Shown: positions 26,559 through 38,870, counted from the first letter of the stretch. The stretch: 64,000 nucleotides of DNA from Cadophora sp. MPI-SDFR-AT-0126 (GCA_020747065.1 JAGMVK010000027.1:310001-374000), one strand, 5' to 3'. A program made the numbers and translations. The notes: generated by a model from the letters alone, not told the origin.

Positions 26559-28854
26559 CTAATGCGCAAACCTGAAATCCAACCTCTTTGCACCCTGATC
26601 CTTCGTGTTGGCAATGTAATCCTCTTGCTCCTCAACAGACATCGCATTCCAGATAGCATCTCGTTTCTTGTTGCGTCGGACATAGTACCCTTTGACGAGG
26701 TAGAAGAGCAATATGTTAAAGGAGCAGATAGCGAGTAGGATTTTGTTGCCTCTGATATCTAGAGATTGATGTGTCAGTACACATATTGATCAAAGTTAAT
26801 GAGAGACAGGAAACTAACACAACGGCTTATCATCATCCCGATAAATATTAACAGCAACAATGTTCCCAGCCTGCACAAACATGTTGTACAGCGCAGCACT
26901 AACCGCCCTAGTGCGCACCGTGTTGGAGTTCCTCGCGTTCCAACCCACCAATATTGCGTGACAGTATGGATACGATACCAGTCCTGACAACAAGCCATAT
27001 CGCACCCAGAGACTGGAGTCTTTCTTGAGGGTTACCAGACCGATCAGGAAGGGTAGGATCCAGATGTTGGAGGAAGAGGAAATGATGGCGCGTTCTTTGA
27101 AGTACGAGGATATTTTTGTTATGATCAGGAGCTAAGCGAGGACGTGGAGGTCAGCGGGGTTTGGACTCGAAAAATTTGATGGTAGGAGGAGAGTAAGAAT
27201 AACGTACGTTGATTAGGAACATGAACTGGCCGGGAATGGTAAGAAGATTGGCGTGGAAGGAATTGAATCCCAATTCGCGGAGAATGAGACCAAGATATGT
27301 TCCTGGTGGATTCGGTGGGATATATGCACAGAAACCGATCTAGTATTGTTAGCAAGATCGTGAATTTCCAACTCCGAAGCTAAGTTGAGTTTTGGAGCTC
27401 TCCAACATCAAAGGGAAAAACTCACCAAATACGTCGGCCAAAGATCAAAATCCCAGAACGATGCAACTAGCCCACGTAATCCAACAGCTTGCCGATTGTT
27501 CATATCTCCTTTCGACGGGTCATCGCGTAGAAGTCGATTCACCATGATCTTCTCTTCGTTCTCCGAGAACCAGCCTTTTCCGCGCCCGCGGCCGGCGGTC
27601 TGGCAGGGACTGGCGGGCATGGCTACCCACGAAGCGAGGCCGATGGTGCCAGTTATGATACCTCCGATAAGGAATCTTGGTGGGTTTTAAGATTAGTTTA
27701 GGTCCAACATCTGCGGTGCAATTCTTGAGGAAAAGTAGGGAATCGGAAGTGAAATATTGACGGCGGGCAAAAGTGAATAGAAAGGACTTACAGCCATTGC
27801 CATCCTGACCAACCGTGAATGCCACGCATCTGCAGAATTCCTGCTGCGATGAGAGAACCGAGACTGTTCATATGTTAGCGAGCTCTGGTCTGGTAAGATG
27901 GGAGCTCAGGAAAAAAAGTACTCACATGTTGCAAGAACTCAGGACAGTCCAGAACCAAGCGAGGCGAGTTGGGAGTTCGTTGCTTTTGTACCAGTATGTC
28001 AAGTAAAGAACAACGTCGGGCTATGTACGACGTCAACTTGTGGATGGGATCGCGATTCAAAATCTGATATTACTCACAATGAATCCTCCCATCAAAAGGC
28101 CCAAGATACTGCGAACGGCATAATACCCAGCCTTGCTCGACAATGCACATTGAGACGCGGAAGTGATGGACCAAGCCACGATCAAGAAAGGAATCCATCT
28201 ACCATTCATATATTAGATTCTGACCGTAATAAAAGTGCAAGTGAAGAATACTTACCGATCGGGGCCAACTTTCTTGGAGATGAGACCGGATGGCAGTTCA
28301 GCGGAGAGAAAAGAGACGAGGAAGATCGTCTGGCCGTAGTTGAAATCATTCGTGTTCATTCCCAGCTCCGGAAGCATCTTATCCGTGATAGCTAAGATTC
28401 TGTTGGTATTGCAGTGTGATATACTGAGAGAGTAGCAGCAGGAAAGTACCTCGATTGATGTTCCTTCTGTTAAGATCAAGAGCCATGAACATCATCCAAG
28501 CCCATGTTATAATTCGCAAATCGATCTACACAGTATCAGTCTTCTCCATTTAAATCCCATCGAGTAGAGTAAGCAATCACTCACCTTTCTCCTAACTCTC
28601 TTCTCCTCCTCAGCCGTCCACGTAAACAGTGGATCGAAACGATGTCGTCCCTCATAATGCGCCTTCTCATACACCTGTCTCCAATACTCTGCCACCGACG
28701 GGCTCGCGAAAACATGGTTGTGATACGATCCATATTCGGGCGTCACATTCTGAATCTCGGAGTCGCTGTCCGAAGTTGGTGGGTTGGAAATCGCTTGTTC
28801 CTTCGAAACACGTTTCTCGTCGGATGGCGATGAGCCCAGGATTGGAGCCGACAT
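26559..28854 (-). CDS. MFS transporter, Dal5/anion:cation symporter family
   Basis: Ten exons read in phase: 28585-28854, 28450-28525, 28256-28391, 28078-28198, 27926-28020, 27792-27863, 27426-27675, 27208-27339, 26819-27131 and 26559-26758, giving 554 aa, the usual size. Every intron has GT...AG ends. Start is the ATG at 28,854; the frame upstream of it has only a GTG. A hydrophilic N-terminus of about 90 residues ends in TAEEEKRVRRK. The membrane part then opens with IDLRIITWAWMMFMALDLNRRN and contains GMNTNDFNYGQTIFLVSFLSAELPS split over exons, RGIHGWSGWQWL, and a C-terminal YIRGNK...FYLVKGYYVRRNKKRD. These are signatures of the fungal Dal5/Tna1/Liz1 group, plasma-membrane H+ symporters of small carboxylates such as allantoate, nicotinate, pantothenate or biotin. 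The substrate cannot be told. The gene is intact. It could export or import a metabolite of the nearby PKS pathway, but that is only inference. Confidence 0.9.
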
Positions 28855-29753
28855 GTTGATCTCTTGCACTCAGGAGAGGGAATGTAAACAAATCGAATTA
28901 AATTTCTCGTTAGGATAATCGAGACGTGTGCATTTCCTCGGAGGTGCAAATTCTAGAAACCAGAGAAAGGTAACCCAGCACCTATTATACCACCCTCACA
29001 TTCCCCCGCCAAGCAGTCAGCACAACGCCAACATCTACATCTTGCACCAGAATGATCATGCCAATACCGCCTATCATCTTGGAAGCACAAACTTTTCTTT
29101 GTCTCGATGTCGTGACGCAAGTATGGCAAGCCCGGTAAGCAATGAATGTTCGGGTATGCTCCCAAGTTCTGCAGTTTTTGCGTGTCGCCAAGCCGATCAC
29201 ATCATGAAGTGTACATATGATGGCATTTGGCCGGGGTGTCCAAACCCCATTTCTCGGACGAGTGTTCGGCAATTGGAATTGTTATTGGATGGAGATAAGG
29301 AGGACAAGATTTGCGATAGAGATGGCGTAAATGAGGAGAAATGGCTAACTTGGACTCCCGTCAATTGGGTAAACACCGGGATCTGTGAGAAATGAGATAA
29401 GGGAGGTTGGTCGAAGCAAGAGCTTCTAGATATAAGGGCCGCCTGGAGGGCAACACAGGCTTTGACACTGAATAGTCCCTGCAAGATAGCATAAAGCAAG
29501 AATAAAGCAGGCATATAACAAGGATTAATCTGCTGATTGCGAGTAATCTTGCTTGCAGAGCTGCAGTGTGTGGACGCAGTAATGAGAATTTATAGGAATA
29601 GAAAGTGAGCCACACAACTTCGGCTTATTATAAGCTATAAGCAGAAAGGAGTCAATGAGTGTCTTTTTCTCGAATCGCGCCAAAATCACAGAGGATCCTG
29701 GGAGGCTACTACATGAGAAGACACTATACACCATTAACAATGGTCACTCTAAT
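28855..29753. other. Intergenic between transporter and monooxygenase
   Basis: This is the promoter side of the MFS gene and the 3' side of the monooxygenase. The frames present are short and lack protein-like composition. No clear regulatory motif was identified. Confidence 0.5.
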
Positions 29754-31206
29754 TCAGCGACTGATCCCACTCTCGATGGCCTTGATTTGCAAAGCAACAA
29801 ATCTTGAACAAAGTCTGCACAGAGCCAGACTTCCCCCCATAAACCAGAATCCTGGCATACCACTAGGTCTCCACATCTGCTCATCCATCAGCAAAATTCA
29901 CAAATATCACATTGGCACAACTTACAGCATTGACTTCCCCTTCCTCATCCAAGTCCCATACATCTTTCAATCGATCCGCAATAACGTCACCAAACACCTT
30001 CCTCGCAGATGTCCTCATATTGTCATAGCCCGTAGCCAAAACAACTACATCGGCCTCCAGTCTCGTGCCATCGGCAAGAACCAACGCATCCTTTTCAATA
30101 TTTGAAATCCCGTCGGGATTCTGCTTGACCTTGATCTTTCCATCGATGATCAATTGACTGCATCCAACATCAATATAATACCCGCCTCCTCTCGTGATAT
30201 ACTTCCGATAGATGCCACTCTTATCATTACCAAAATCAAGCTTAAACCCAGCTTTAGTCAGCCCATCAAGCGTCTCCTTCTCCCTCTCAGCAATGCGGCT
30301 CGTGAGATCAACGTTCAGCGCAAACTGTGCCGGGATCGGCAACGACTGCGCGTAGATATCCGCCTCCTCGGTGGGCGGGCCAGTCTCATCGTACATGCCT
30401 TCGTGTAGCATGAACAACCCTTTAGACGCCGAGATGACATATGTCCCCCGCCGCTGCAGCATCGTGACCGTCGCGCCATTCTCGTAGTAGTTCTGCGCGA
30501 TGTCGTGGCCTGAATTGCCCGTGCCAACGACAACTACTTTCTTACCAGCCGCGTCGCAGGTGAGAGACGCATCGCGGTGCAGACTTGCGTGATAGACGGA
30601 ACCTTGGAAGGACTGCTGTCCGGGGAAGGAAGGAATCCTTGCTTCACCTGCGTGGCCAGTTGCGAAGACGACGTGATGGGGGTGGAGGGTTCGCGTTTTT
30701 TTGTTGTCGCGGATAACTTCGATTGTCCATTTGTGCGAGGCGTCGTCGTAGATGGCTGATCCGACGGAGCTTTTGGTCCACACGTTCAATTCCATCAGAC
30801 TTGCGTATGACTCGAACCAGTCGCCGAGCTTGTCTTTGGGTGTGAAGAGAGGCCAATTGGAGGGGAAAGGCATGAATGCCATGTGAGTGTATTGTACGGG
30901 GTCGTGAGTGACCAGAGTCTAAGACTATATCAGTGATGACAGAGAAAATGAATTTCCATAGGAGCTCACTCGGTATCTGTTCCGCCAGTTATCACCCACT
31001 CTGTCGCTCCGATCGATAAGCAGACACGAGACGCCCATATTCTGCAACCGAGCTCCCACATTCAAGCCAGATTGTCCTGCAGCTTATTAGCTCTCTTTCT
31101 TGTCTCCAGGATATGTACACTCACCAGCACCAACAATCAACACCGTAGGTTCTTCATCGAGAAACTCAATCTGGCGCTGTCTTCTCTCAAACCAATACCC
31201 ATAGAC
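29754..31206 (-). CDS. Flavin-containing monooxygenase, 5' end truncated or unresolved
   Basis: Four exons read in phase: 31125-31206 (5' limit uncertain), 30970-31076, 29926-30918 and 29754-29876, 434 residues visible. The FAD-binding fingerprint VGAGQSG spans the first intron. The second Rossmann motif VVVVGTGNSGHD binds NAD(P)H. FPGQQSFQGSVYHAS resembles the FMO/Baeyer-Villiger signature, followed by VLATGYDN. The last exon gives the typical end MWRPSGMPGFWFMGGSLALCR. Such enzymes oxygenate small molecules using FAD and NADPH. In this fungal subfamily a further N-terminal part of perhaps 150 residues normally precedes the FAD motif. Here the frame upstream of the first exon closes at a TGA at 31,207-31,209, no in-frame ATG is present, and nothing like that N-terminus is found up to 31,785. 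The gene may be 5' truncated, although its body has no stop or frameshift. Confidence 0.8.
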
Positions 31207-31785
31207 TCAGTATTAATTTCCCCTTTCGCTGCTTCCGTTTTAGTCTGCGGACGTGAGCAACTGCTGCTTTAACCTGAGCTGAGGGTGAGCATACCTTAGC
31301 ATACCTCAGCAAGCCTGAGCAGAGACTAAGTCAGCTTGCGCACTGTAATGCGAACCCATTGTGGCCTCATGCCCTGCCGAATTTCGCTCGGCAATCCGTT
31401 TCTGTTCCCTTATGGGGTCTAGCTGGAGCAATTTTGGATCTCTCTTGTCAGAGTACGTGATTAGTAATGCAGGCCTTCGGTGGGTTGTATTGACTTCAGT
31501 GCAAGTCACGGGTCTCTGTCACATGATGACTGACACATCCATCTCCTTGATGCCTAATGGTAAAGTGGCCAAATTGAACTTCCCAATTCAAGAGATTATT
31601 TTGGTATGATACTTCAGTATCAAATGATTTGCGGAGTTTCTGGCCATGATAACGTCTGTGGAAGAAGTCGGTAACGGTGCTAATTTGGGCTTTTGGTGAG
31701 AATATCAGTGTGGATGTCGTTATTGAGGGTGCAATCCCAAGTGTAGGGACACTAGAGATCAAGGCGCAAAATTTCTATATTAAGT
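31207..31785. other. Intergenic between monooxygenase and HET pseudogene
   Basis: This is where the missing 5' exons of the monooxygenase should be. I see no matching coding sequence. Near 31,262-31,322 short related blocks recur (CCTGAGC, ATACCTTAGC, ATACCTCAGC), possibly the scar of a rearrangement. Confidence 0.45.
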
Positions 31786-34013
31786 TTAGACTACCATAAT
31801 CCTTTGACACTCCAACGCATAATATTGAAAAGAAGAGAAACCTTCAACATTCCACTCGATCCTTCCGACCAGAGATAACAGAAGACAGAGACCTGGATCT
31901 TGTTCTAGAGTAGCCTTGCTAGCCTGCCATACCAGCGCACCGATCCTTTTGAAGACTTTTTCCGGCATTGTAGGCTCTATTGTCGTTGAAGGCTTTAATA
32001 ACAAACCAGTGAAGAGAAATTGGTCTCTATTGAAAAAGCAAAGAATGAGGGGCATTAGATATGCCTCTTTAAGTTCTGGCTCTAGACAATGATCTCGAAA
32101 ATCATCTCGATAAACACTCCCCGGTAGTAGAATATCGTTTCCGTGCACAATCACTTTCGTAGTCCCGTCCGCTTTCACTTTTACCTACATAATTTGAGCT
32201 AGGACCCTGAGGTGGCCATCAGTCACTCTGCCAAATGAAAAATCATCGGTCTCTGGCTTGACCCAAGGTTCAATGCCATGGATCAAGGGATAGTTGTTAC
32301 CAGAGCCTATAATTTCATCGGTAAAGGGATAGGTGACGGCACCTTCCAGTGAAGCCCAAGTCCAACTAGGCGCAATGTATCGGGTCTCGCTCGGCCATAC
32401 TTCCTGGCCAAAGTCATCGTAACAAACTTTTATTTCCTTGCCATCCTTGAAGGGAAAGCTTGGGACCGAAGTGGAATTGGATATCCAACCGAGCTCAAAT
32501 ATGAGATCACGCTTCCAAAGCCCGGCCAGGTAGTCGCTTTGCTGGATGCTATGCAATTCTCTTGCAACTGCTGATATTGCAGCTTATCCGTTTTGTACGT
32601 GAGCTCGGACCTGGTGTAAAATGTGACAATATCCATCCATGTCTTGATTAAACCTCTTCTAAATACACCTTGGATGTTAGAAGGTGGTGCACATGGAGCA
32701 TGCAGTGGCGCGTGGGGCTTGTGTGAAAACGCGCTGGATGTTCGATTTGTGGGTATGCGAATAGAGGATCGGCTGGGTTCGGATTCATCCATGATGTTGG
32801 AGAAGCCCCAAGGGTATGACTCAGACGCAAGCAATTCGTTGCATTCCCAGTAGAGTTGATTCTCGGTATAATGCAGTAGTCTAGGTGACAAAAGCCGCTT
32901 AACAAGCGATCAGTACAAGGCATCTTTTACTTTAAAAAATAGGACTGTTTACCTCTTGAAGCACCCAGCCACGTTTATTAACAGGAGCGTTTTCTACGTC
33001 CGCATTCCAGTGAACATGGGCCAAACAATTAATGTCGAATGTAACCGGCCGCGAAAGTGTAGATTCAACCGTGATTCGAGCTGGGAGACTGTTGTCTATT
33101 TTTCGATCAAAGAAACACCCACCAGTGTCATCCTTCGCCGAGGTTGCCGTGATATTACATGTGGAATACTTGTAAACAGAGCTCATCTGAGATGCTTCCT
33201 TTGACCAATCTTCCTTGTTTTCCTGTTCTTGAATAATGCATAGTGAATCAATCCATATATACTCAAAGCCTAGCATTCTTGTTGCGGTGATAGCATCTTT
33301 GAAAGTTTGAGCTTGTTGCAGGTCTGGCAACTCTTTCTGAAACGACTCAATATTTTCATCTGTGAGCTTTATACACTCGTCTTGTGTCTCGCCCCAGCAA
33401 TGCGAGAGTGTAACATATTCCACTTGTGAAGGGAGCTGATCGTATGTACACAGTTTCAAGTTGTTGCCATGCAGGTCGACTTTTATCAAACGTGTTGGTT
33501 TCCACTCATGTTCTTCACGTCGCCGGAATCGCTTACACGTAGTATGATTCTTGCGACATGTGTCAATCCAGTGCTTAGCCAGAGAGAAGCAAGCGTCAGA
33601 ACCGGTAAACTCGGTAGGCCGGTAACCATCGATTCGTAGGCGGTCTAACATGATGTTAGCGAACTATAACAATAAAATCTGGCTAGTTGAACCTTACCTC
33701 TGTAGGGGAAGATTCGATTCAACTGAGAGACGATACGCTGTGGTTCAAGCGTGCTGCCTAGCATCTTGGACGTGTATATCTCTAAGATCAGTGCAAAATT
33801 TGGGCCAATTGCCCTACTCCAGATCGCCTCGCTTCTAGTAAAGCTCGAAAGTCGTTCCATACGAGATCCGTACAGAATCCTACACATAATGCATCCTTGC
33901 TTTGATGCAAGCTTCAAGGAACGCCTAGACGAGTGATGAATCATCTTCTTTGCCTGCCGCGGCTTCGCAACCTCGAAACGCCGGATATACCGTTCGCAGT
34001 GCTCACAAAGCAT
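31786..34013 (-). pseudogene. HET-domain (heterokaryon incompatibility) gene, disrupted
   Basis: Exons 33698-34013, 32953-33644 and 32897 downward read in phase. Start is the ATG at 34,013 (MLCEHCERYIRRFE, with a CxxC pair usual at HET N-termini). The HET domain, about residues 179-330, shows YVTLSHCWG and YIWIDSLCIIQ. Two lesions follow. At 32,580/32,581 the frame shifts by one base: the product reads ...TYKTDKL in one frame and continues AISAVARELHS in the next, which is the normal family order. Then at 32,185-32,187 a TAG interrupts the same frame, and reading resumes directly with VKVKADGTTKVIVHG to a stop at 31,786. CAG to TAG is a RIP-type change. HET proteins trigger self/non-self cell death at hyphal fusion. 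Unless the frameshift is a sequencing error, this copy cannot make a full protein. Confidence 0.85.
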
Positions 34014-34480
34014 GATTGTATAAACTAAGAGTGGTAAGAAGGCTACGAGGATGGAGCAGGCTTGCACATTAGGGACTGTGAAGCTTTAATTAAGTACCAA
34101 GACGAGGCAAGAGCAGAGGACCGTGTTTAGGCTCCCATTGCAACTGATGCTTACCTAATCGGACTCCCAAGACATACTAGTCTTAGATCGGCCGAGACTT
34201 GAGCCGCACTAGTTATTCAGAAAAGCTGCCAAAAGCCTTACCCCGTAAGATCCAAGTACTTCGTAGATTTATTCTATCGTCTTAAAACCCTATAAAATTT
34301 CGATACTAATATATTGAACTCCTGCCTTAGTCTTTGCAAACATGTGATCAGGCTTAGGCGCCGATTTATTGATAATTTCAAATTTATATTTAATAGATAA
34401 TTTGAGTTTTAAAAATTTATTTAATAGTCGATTCGATTATTTTTTGATATTTGAATATATATCGGAATATGTCGTCATGT
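34014..34480. other. Intergenic, 5' side of the HET pseudogene
   Basis: GC falls gradually from normal to AT-rich here, ending at a solo LTR. No coding sequence is seen. Confidence 0.5.
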
Positions 34481-34756
34481 TGTGGAGGGGAGGACCCCAA
34501 TCCCCCACACGACAAGAGGGTAGCAAATGCAAGGTACATAAGGTGTAAGGTTCAAGAAATAACAGATAGACGAAATCAAAAGATATCACATATCCAAAGA
34601 GTACGAATTGTCAATTAGAGAAAGAAGTGTAAATCCTATCAGAAGGAAAAGTGCTATTGTTCATTGCAAGATCTCTCAAAGAAGGTCTCAACTTAAGTAC
34701 AATGCGGAGTGCATGAGTCAGGTGACAAAAGTTTTACCGAGCCAATCCCCACCACA
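34481..34756. repeat. Solo LTR of the 10-22 kb Gypsy family
   Basis: A 276-bp unit starts TGTGGAGGGG and ends CCCCACCACA, flanked on both sides by ATGT (34,477-34,480 and 34,757-34,760). It aligns over its whole length with the LTRs at 10.1 and 22.0 kb but has far fewer transitions. The near-palindromic ends make the orientation unclear. No internal retrotransposon sequence adjoins it. Confidence 0.75.
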
Positions 34757-34983
34757 ATGTGATCGGAAACTTATAGTTTCGGCCCAAGAAGAGTATATAT
34801 TTATTTTTAGAAAAATCAAATTAAGAAATAATAAATAATAAAATAATAAAAGATTAGAGTCTAACGGCATAGTAGAACTATATAATCTGCTACACTATTA
34901 TATAATAAGAAATAGAACTGAAACTACTTAGAGATAATAAAGGACTATTAAAGATTAAGTCCTTTGCAACGGGTTATACCCGA

Positions 34984-35190
34984 TGTAGTAGTTGTCCAGC
35001 TATATCGTATAGCCGGCACGTGAATACACGTGATAGCGTGGTCCACTCGTAATCTTAAAGAACACAGAATACGTCTAACCCCTATTTAAGACGACGTACA
35101 AGAGAAGCTTTTCTTTTTTCTTTAGTTAATTCTTCTTGTAATACAATCGATTATTACTTTAACTTATTGTATTTAGTCTATGATAGTATC
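34984..35190 (+). repeat. Probable LTR fragment
   Basis: A GC-richer island begins TGTAGTAGTTG and includes two CACGTG boxes near 35,018-35,031, a CTATTTAAG TATA-like motif near 35,083 and a pyrimidine-rich tail. This layout is usual for a fungal LTR. The right end is not defined and no second copy was found. Confidence 0.35.
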
Positions 35191-35404
35191 TTATAACGTA
35201 TTAAGAATCCTTTCTTACGTAGTATTTTATCTGAAAGGCTAGGATAGCCTATAGGGAAGAAGGTAGGGATACTATTATGATTGAGTATAATAGTTCGATA
35301 TTTACTCGATGCAAATACAGAAGGCTACAATTAATCTCTAATAGTCGAGAAGTAGGTATATTACGTAGGCGTCGAAAGACAATTACTAGTATAGTTAAGA
35401 ATAC

Positions 35405-35470
35405 TATTTGAGTTAAGTATAAAGCTTCTATTTAATAGTAGATGTATTAGTCTTATATAGAACCTTCGTT
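35405..35470 (+). repeat. Direct repeat, copy 1
   Basis: A segment of about 65 bp starting TTTGAGTTAAGTATAAAGC recurs with a few transitions at 35,820-35,882 in the same orientation. In both copies a GTGA...GCGTGAATTT-like motif lies further downstream, so the repeated unit may be larger. Confidence 0.6.
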
Positions 35471-35819
35471 CTCCCTAGATCTCTTAGATCCTTAGATCCT
35501 CTAGATCCTCGAATCCTAGAATCCCTAGGATCCCTAGGATTCTAAGATCTATTACGTGACCTACAGTCGCGTGAATTTATAGCTAGATAGCCGCTTAGTC
35601 GTTTTACTCTATTAAACTATCTTATAGTAGAACTAGTTCTAGGATCTTATTAGCTTCTAGGAGCTAGCTCTTGTGAACTACTCGGTTCCTAGGAGTATAT
35701 CGCTTCTAGGACATTTTCTTCTAGGACTTCAGGGCCGCCTAGAAGTATTTGTAATATTGAAATGAGTAATTATAGGTGATAGACAGTTATTACTTATAAA
35801 GTAAGAGTAGAACTTAATG

Positions 35820-35882
35820 ATTTGAGTTAAGTATAAAGCTTCTATTTGATAGCAGAAGTACTAGTCTTATATAAAATCTTCT
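35820..35882 (+). repeat. Direct repeat, copy 2
   Basis: This is the partner of 35,405-35,470, about 415 bp downstream. Confidence 0.6.
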
Positions 35883-35949
35883 TACTTATAATCTTTCTTA
35901 ATTATCTTTTGTTAACAGAGATTCAAGTGATCGTTGCTAATCGCTATAG

Positions 35950-35971
35950 TCACGTGACACATGTCACGTGA
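35950..35971. repeat. 10-bp inverted repeat with two CACGTG boxes
   Basis: The arms TCACGTGACA and TGTCACGTGA are exact complements around a 2-nt centre. CACGTG is the core site of bHLH factors, and the pair may be a remnant of an LTR promoter. Confidence 0.6.
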
Positions 35972-36920
35972 ATTTCTTAATCTATTTATCTATCTAATCG
36001 AGTTCGCTAGTGATATATATATATATAAAAGATTCTTTCTGAGTTCTACTTGTAATAGCTTAATAAAAGTTTATTAATAGCTATAATATAAAGTAGAAAA
36101 AATAAGAAGAAAAGAGGTTTTAAAAGAAATCTCGAGCTTAAGTATAGAAAGTGTAGTTATTAGTTCTATTATAATATTATATTTAGTTACTTCTTATAAT
36201 TCCTAAGTCCTATAATTTATAATATATATATAATTATATAAACTATTTATTATATTACTCTCTCTTTTAAGAAAAGCTTATCCTTAAGCTATAAAAGAAT
36301 TATTTCCGAGTTTTTAGTAATATTATTATATTATCTTCTAGTCTTTTATAAGTATTATTATTTTCTAATTCTTATATTATAATTTAGTACTCTAAGAGCT
36401 TTAGTAAGCCTAAGAATATAAGATTTTTCTAGTAGAAATCTCTGAGCTTATATAAGTAAGTATAAAAGTCTGTAATAAAGTAGAACTTAGGATTTAAATT
36501 AAGTCTTTTCTAATATACTTAATAGTATAATATATTATTCTACTTAAAGTAAATATTTAAAATATTCTAGACTTTCTATTCTTATTCTATATTAATAGCG
36601 ATTATCTCTTCTTAATCTACTTAGATTTAGCTTAATAAGAGATTATTATTATAGTAATATAGCTTATTTATAGAAAATATTAGATAAACCTTAATAGATT
36701 TAAATAAGTCTAACTAGTAAAAGTAATCTTCTTTCTATAAGACTTAATATAAGCTAGTTTATTAGTTATTTAGCTTCTTTTTTAGTTAATAAGTTTTCTA
36801 TTCTTAATAATTACTTAGATTTAATCTTCTATTTTCTAATTAACTTTTTAATAAGACTTATTTATATCTTACTATTTCTTTTCTTATTAGTCTTTTAAAA
36901 ATTACTTAGCCTTCTTTTAT

Positions 36921-36950
36921 ATTACCTTATATTACCTTATATTACCTTAT
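36921..36950 (+). repeat. Tandem repeat of ATTACCTTAT, three copies
   Basis: Three exact 10-bp units lie in tandem within AT-rich sequence. Confidence 0.8.
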
Positions 36951-37398
36951 AAAAGTCTAAGTCTTAGTAATATTTAGTTTTTTTTTAATTATAAGTTTCG
37001 GCTTAAGTTATAGCTTATCTTAGTCTTAGCTTATATATAGCTTATATTTATATTTAAGCTAATAAGAAAATATACTTAAGGATTTATAAAGTAGTATTAA
37101 CTAAGTATAATCTATTATTAATAGAAGCTTAGATTAGTTATCCTAGTAATAGTTTATAAAAGAATAAAGCCTTTAATCTAAGTATTAATTTATAATTTTA
37201 GTCTAATTATTAATCTAAGTATAATAAGCTATAAAGAGTTTAATTTTAATACTAAAAATCTAATAAAACTTATACTAGAAGAAAGAAATAAATTAAGATC
37301 TTTTATTTAATATAATTATCTTAAGTAAATTATTAAATCTTTAGTAATTTATAATAAATAATTAAGTTAAGTTATAAGAAGTATATATAAAATAATTG

Positions 37399-37590
37399 TT
37401 ATATAGTAGTGCAAGTAGGCTAGGTTAAAGAGATAAGATCTTCTAATTAGAGTAAAAGTATAATATAAAAAGATATATTTAAAAGAGTATTACTTTCTTA
37501 AGGGAGGGCCTAAGAGTATATTATATATATATAGTATACTTACTAAGTATATACTAGACTAGATATGACTTCTAATAAAGCGCGTTCGAT
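37399..37590 (+). repeat. Retrotransposon 3' end fragment, copy A
   Basis: This 192-bp segment recurs at 45,624-45,815 in the same orientation. It includes TTAAGGGAGGGCC, a polypurine-tract-like motif, followed by about 85 bp that would be the start of the 3' LTR, ending GCGCGTTCGAT. Differences between copies are mostly transitions. Confidence 0.65.
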
Positions 37591-38716
37591 ATACTTTTAT
37601 AGTAAGCTTAAGTCTAAGAGTCTTACTATCAGATTTATATAAATAAAGATTAAGTCTAAAATAACAAGTACTTTATATATATATATACTCCTTAGATAAG
37701 CACGACAATTATAAATCTGCGTTTATAATATATATGCCTAGGTTATAAAGAGAAGTATAAGTGAATATATTATAATTATACAAGTAAATAAAGATTATAA
37801 AAGTCTAGTATATAATATATCTTTATATTATAAATATATATATAGAATAATCTAGTTAAAGAATATAAATAAAAGAATAATAAAGGATTTAATTCTAAAG
37901 ATTATATAAAATAATCTAGTTTATAATTGTATATAAATTAAGAAGCGTATAGATAAGTAATTATTATTAAATTTAAGTAAAGCTTTATAGTTACTAAATA
38001 TAAGTAGCTAAATTAGAATAAGTATTAATTAGTAAAGGTAAAGTGAATTAGTAATCTTTTAGGAAGATATACTAAAGGTTAGAAGTGAATTAGTAAATAG
38101 TATATAATAGCGCGCTTTAATTAGCTATATATTAGTAAGTAATTATATATTTCTTAAGTAATTATATACTTTCTTAAAGTATATTAACTCTAGATTTTTC
38201 TATACTTCTAAACTTTTAAGCTTTTAATATATTATATAATTCTTTATATCTTATACCTTTTCTCTTATTTTTTTTCTTTAAATTTATATAAAAAGATTAC
38301 TATAGCCTTAAACTACTTTAAGATATCTCCTAAAACTCTTTTATAATCTCTTATTAATTATAATTATAGAGTTACTAAACTTATATATTATATAAGAGAG
38401 TAAGTTACTAATTTAAGTAATATAAGTTAGACTTATAAAGTAGTCTAAGTAAGTTTATTTCTTTTTTAAATACCTATATTTATCTTTTATTATAATTATT
38501 TAAAACTTATATATTAATATATACTTAGAATAATAATAAAGATAAGAGTAAGCCTAAGCTTATCACTAGATCTTTATCTTCTTATAATAATACCTCTAAT
38601 ATATAATCTACTAGTAGATCTAATATTAAATTAGTTAATTAGATTTCTATTAGCCCTAAGTATTCTAGTATAGTATCTTCTAGCTAGAATAAGTAGTTTA
38701 GTAAGAATAAGTACTC

Positions 38717-38870
<154 letters not shown>

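Noticed and set aside
28928..29395. 155-codon + strand frame between transporter and monooxygenase
   Set aside because: No motif, irregular composition, no splice or homology support; it lies in the presumed promoter of the transporter.
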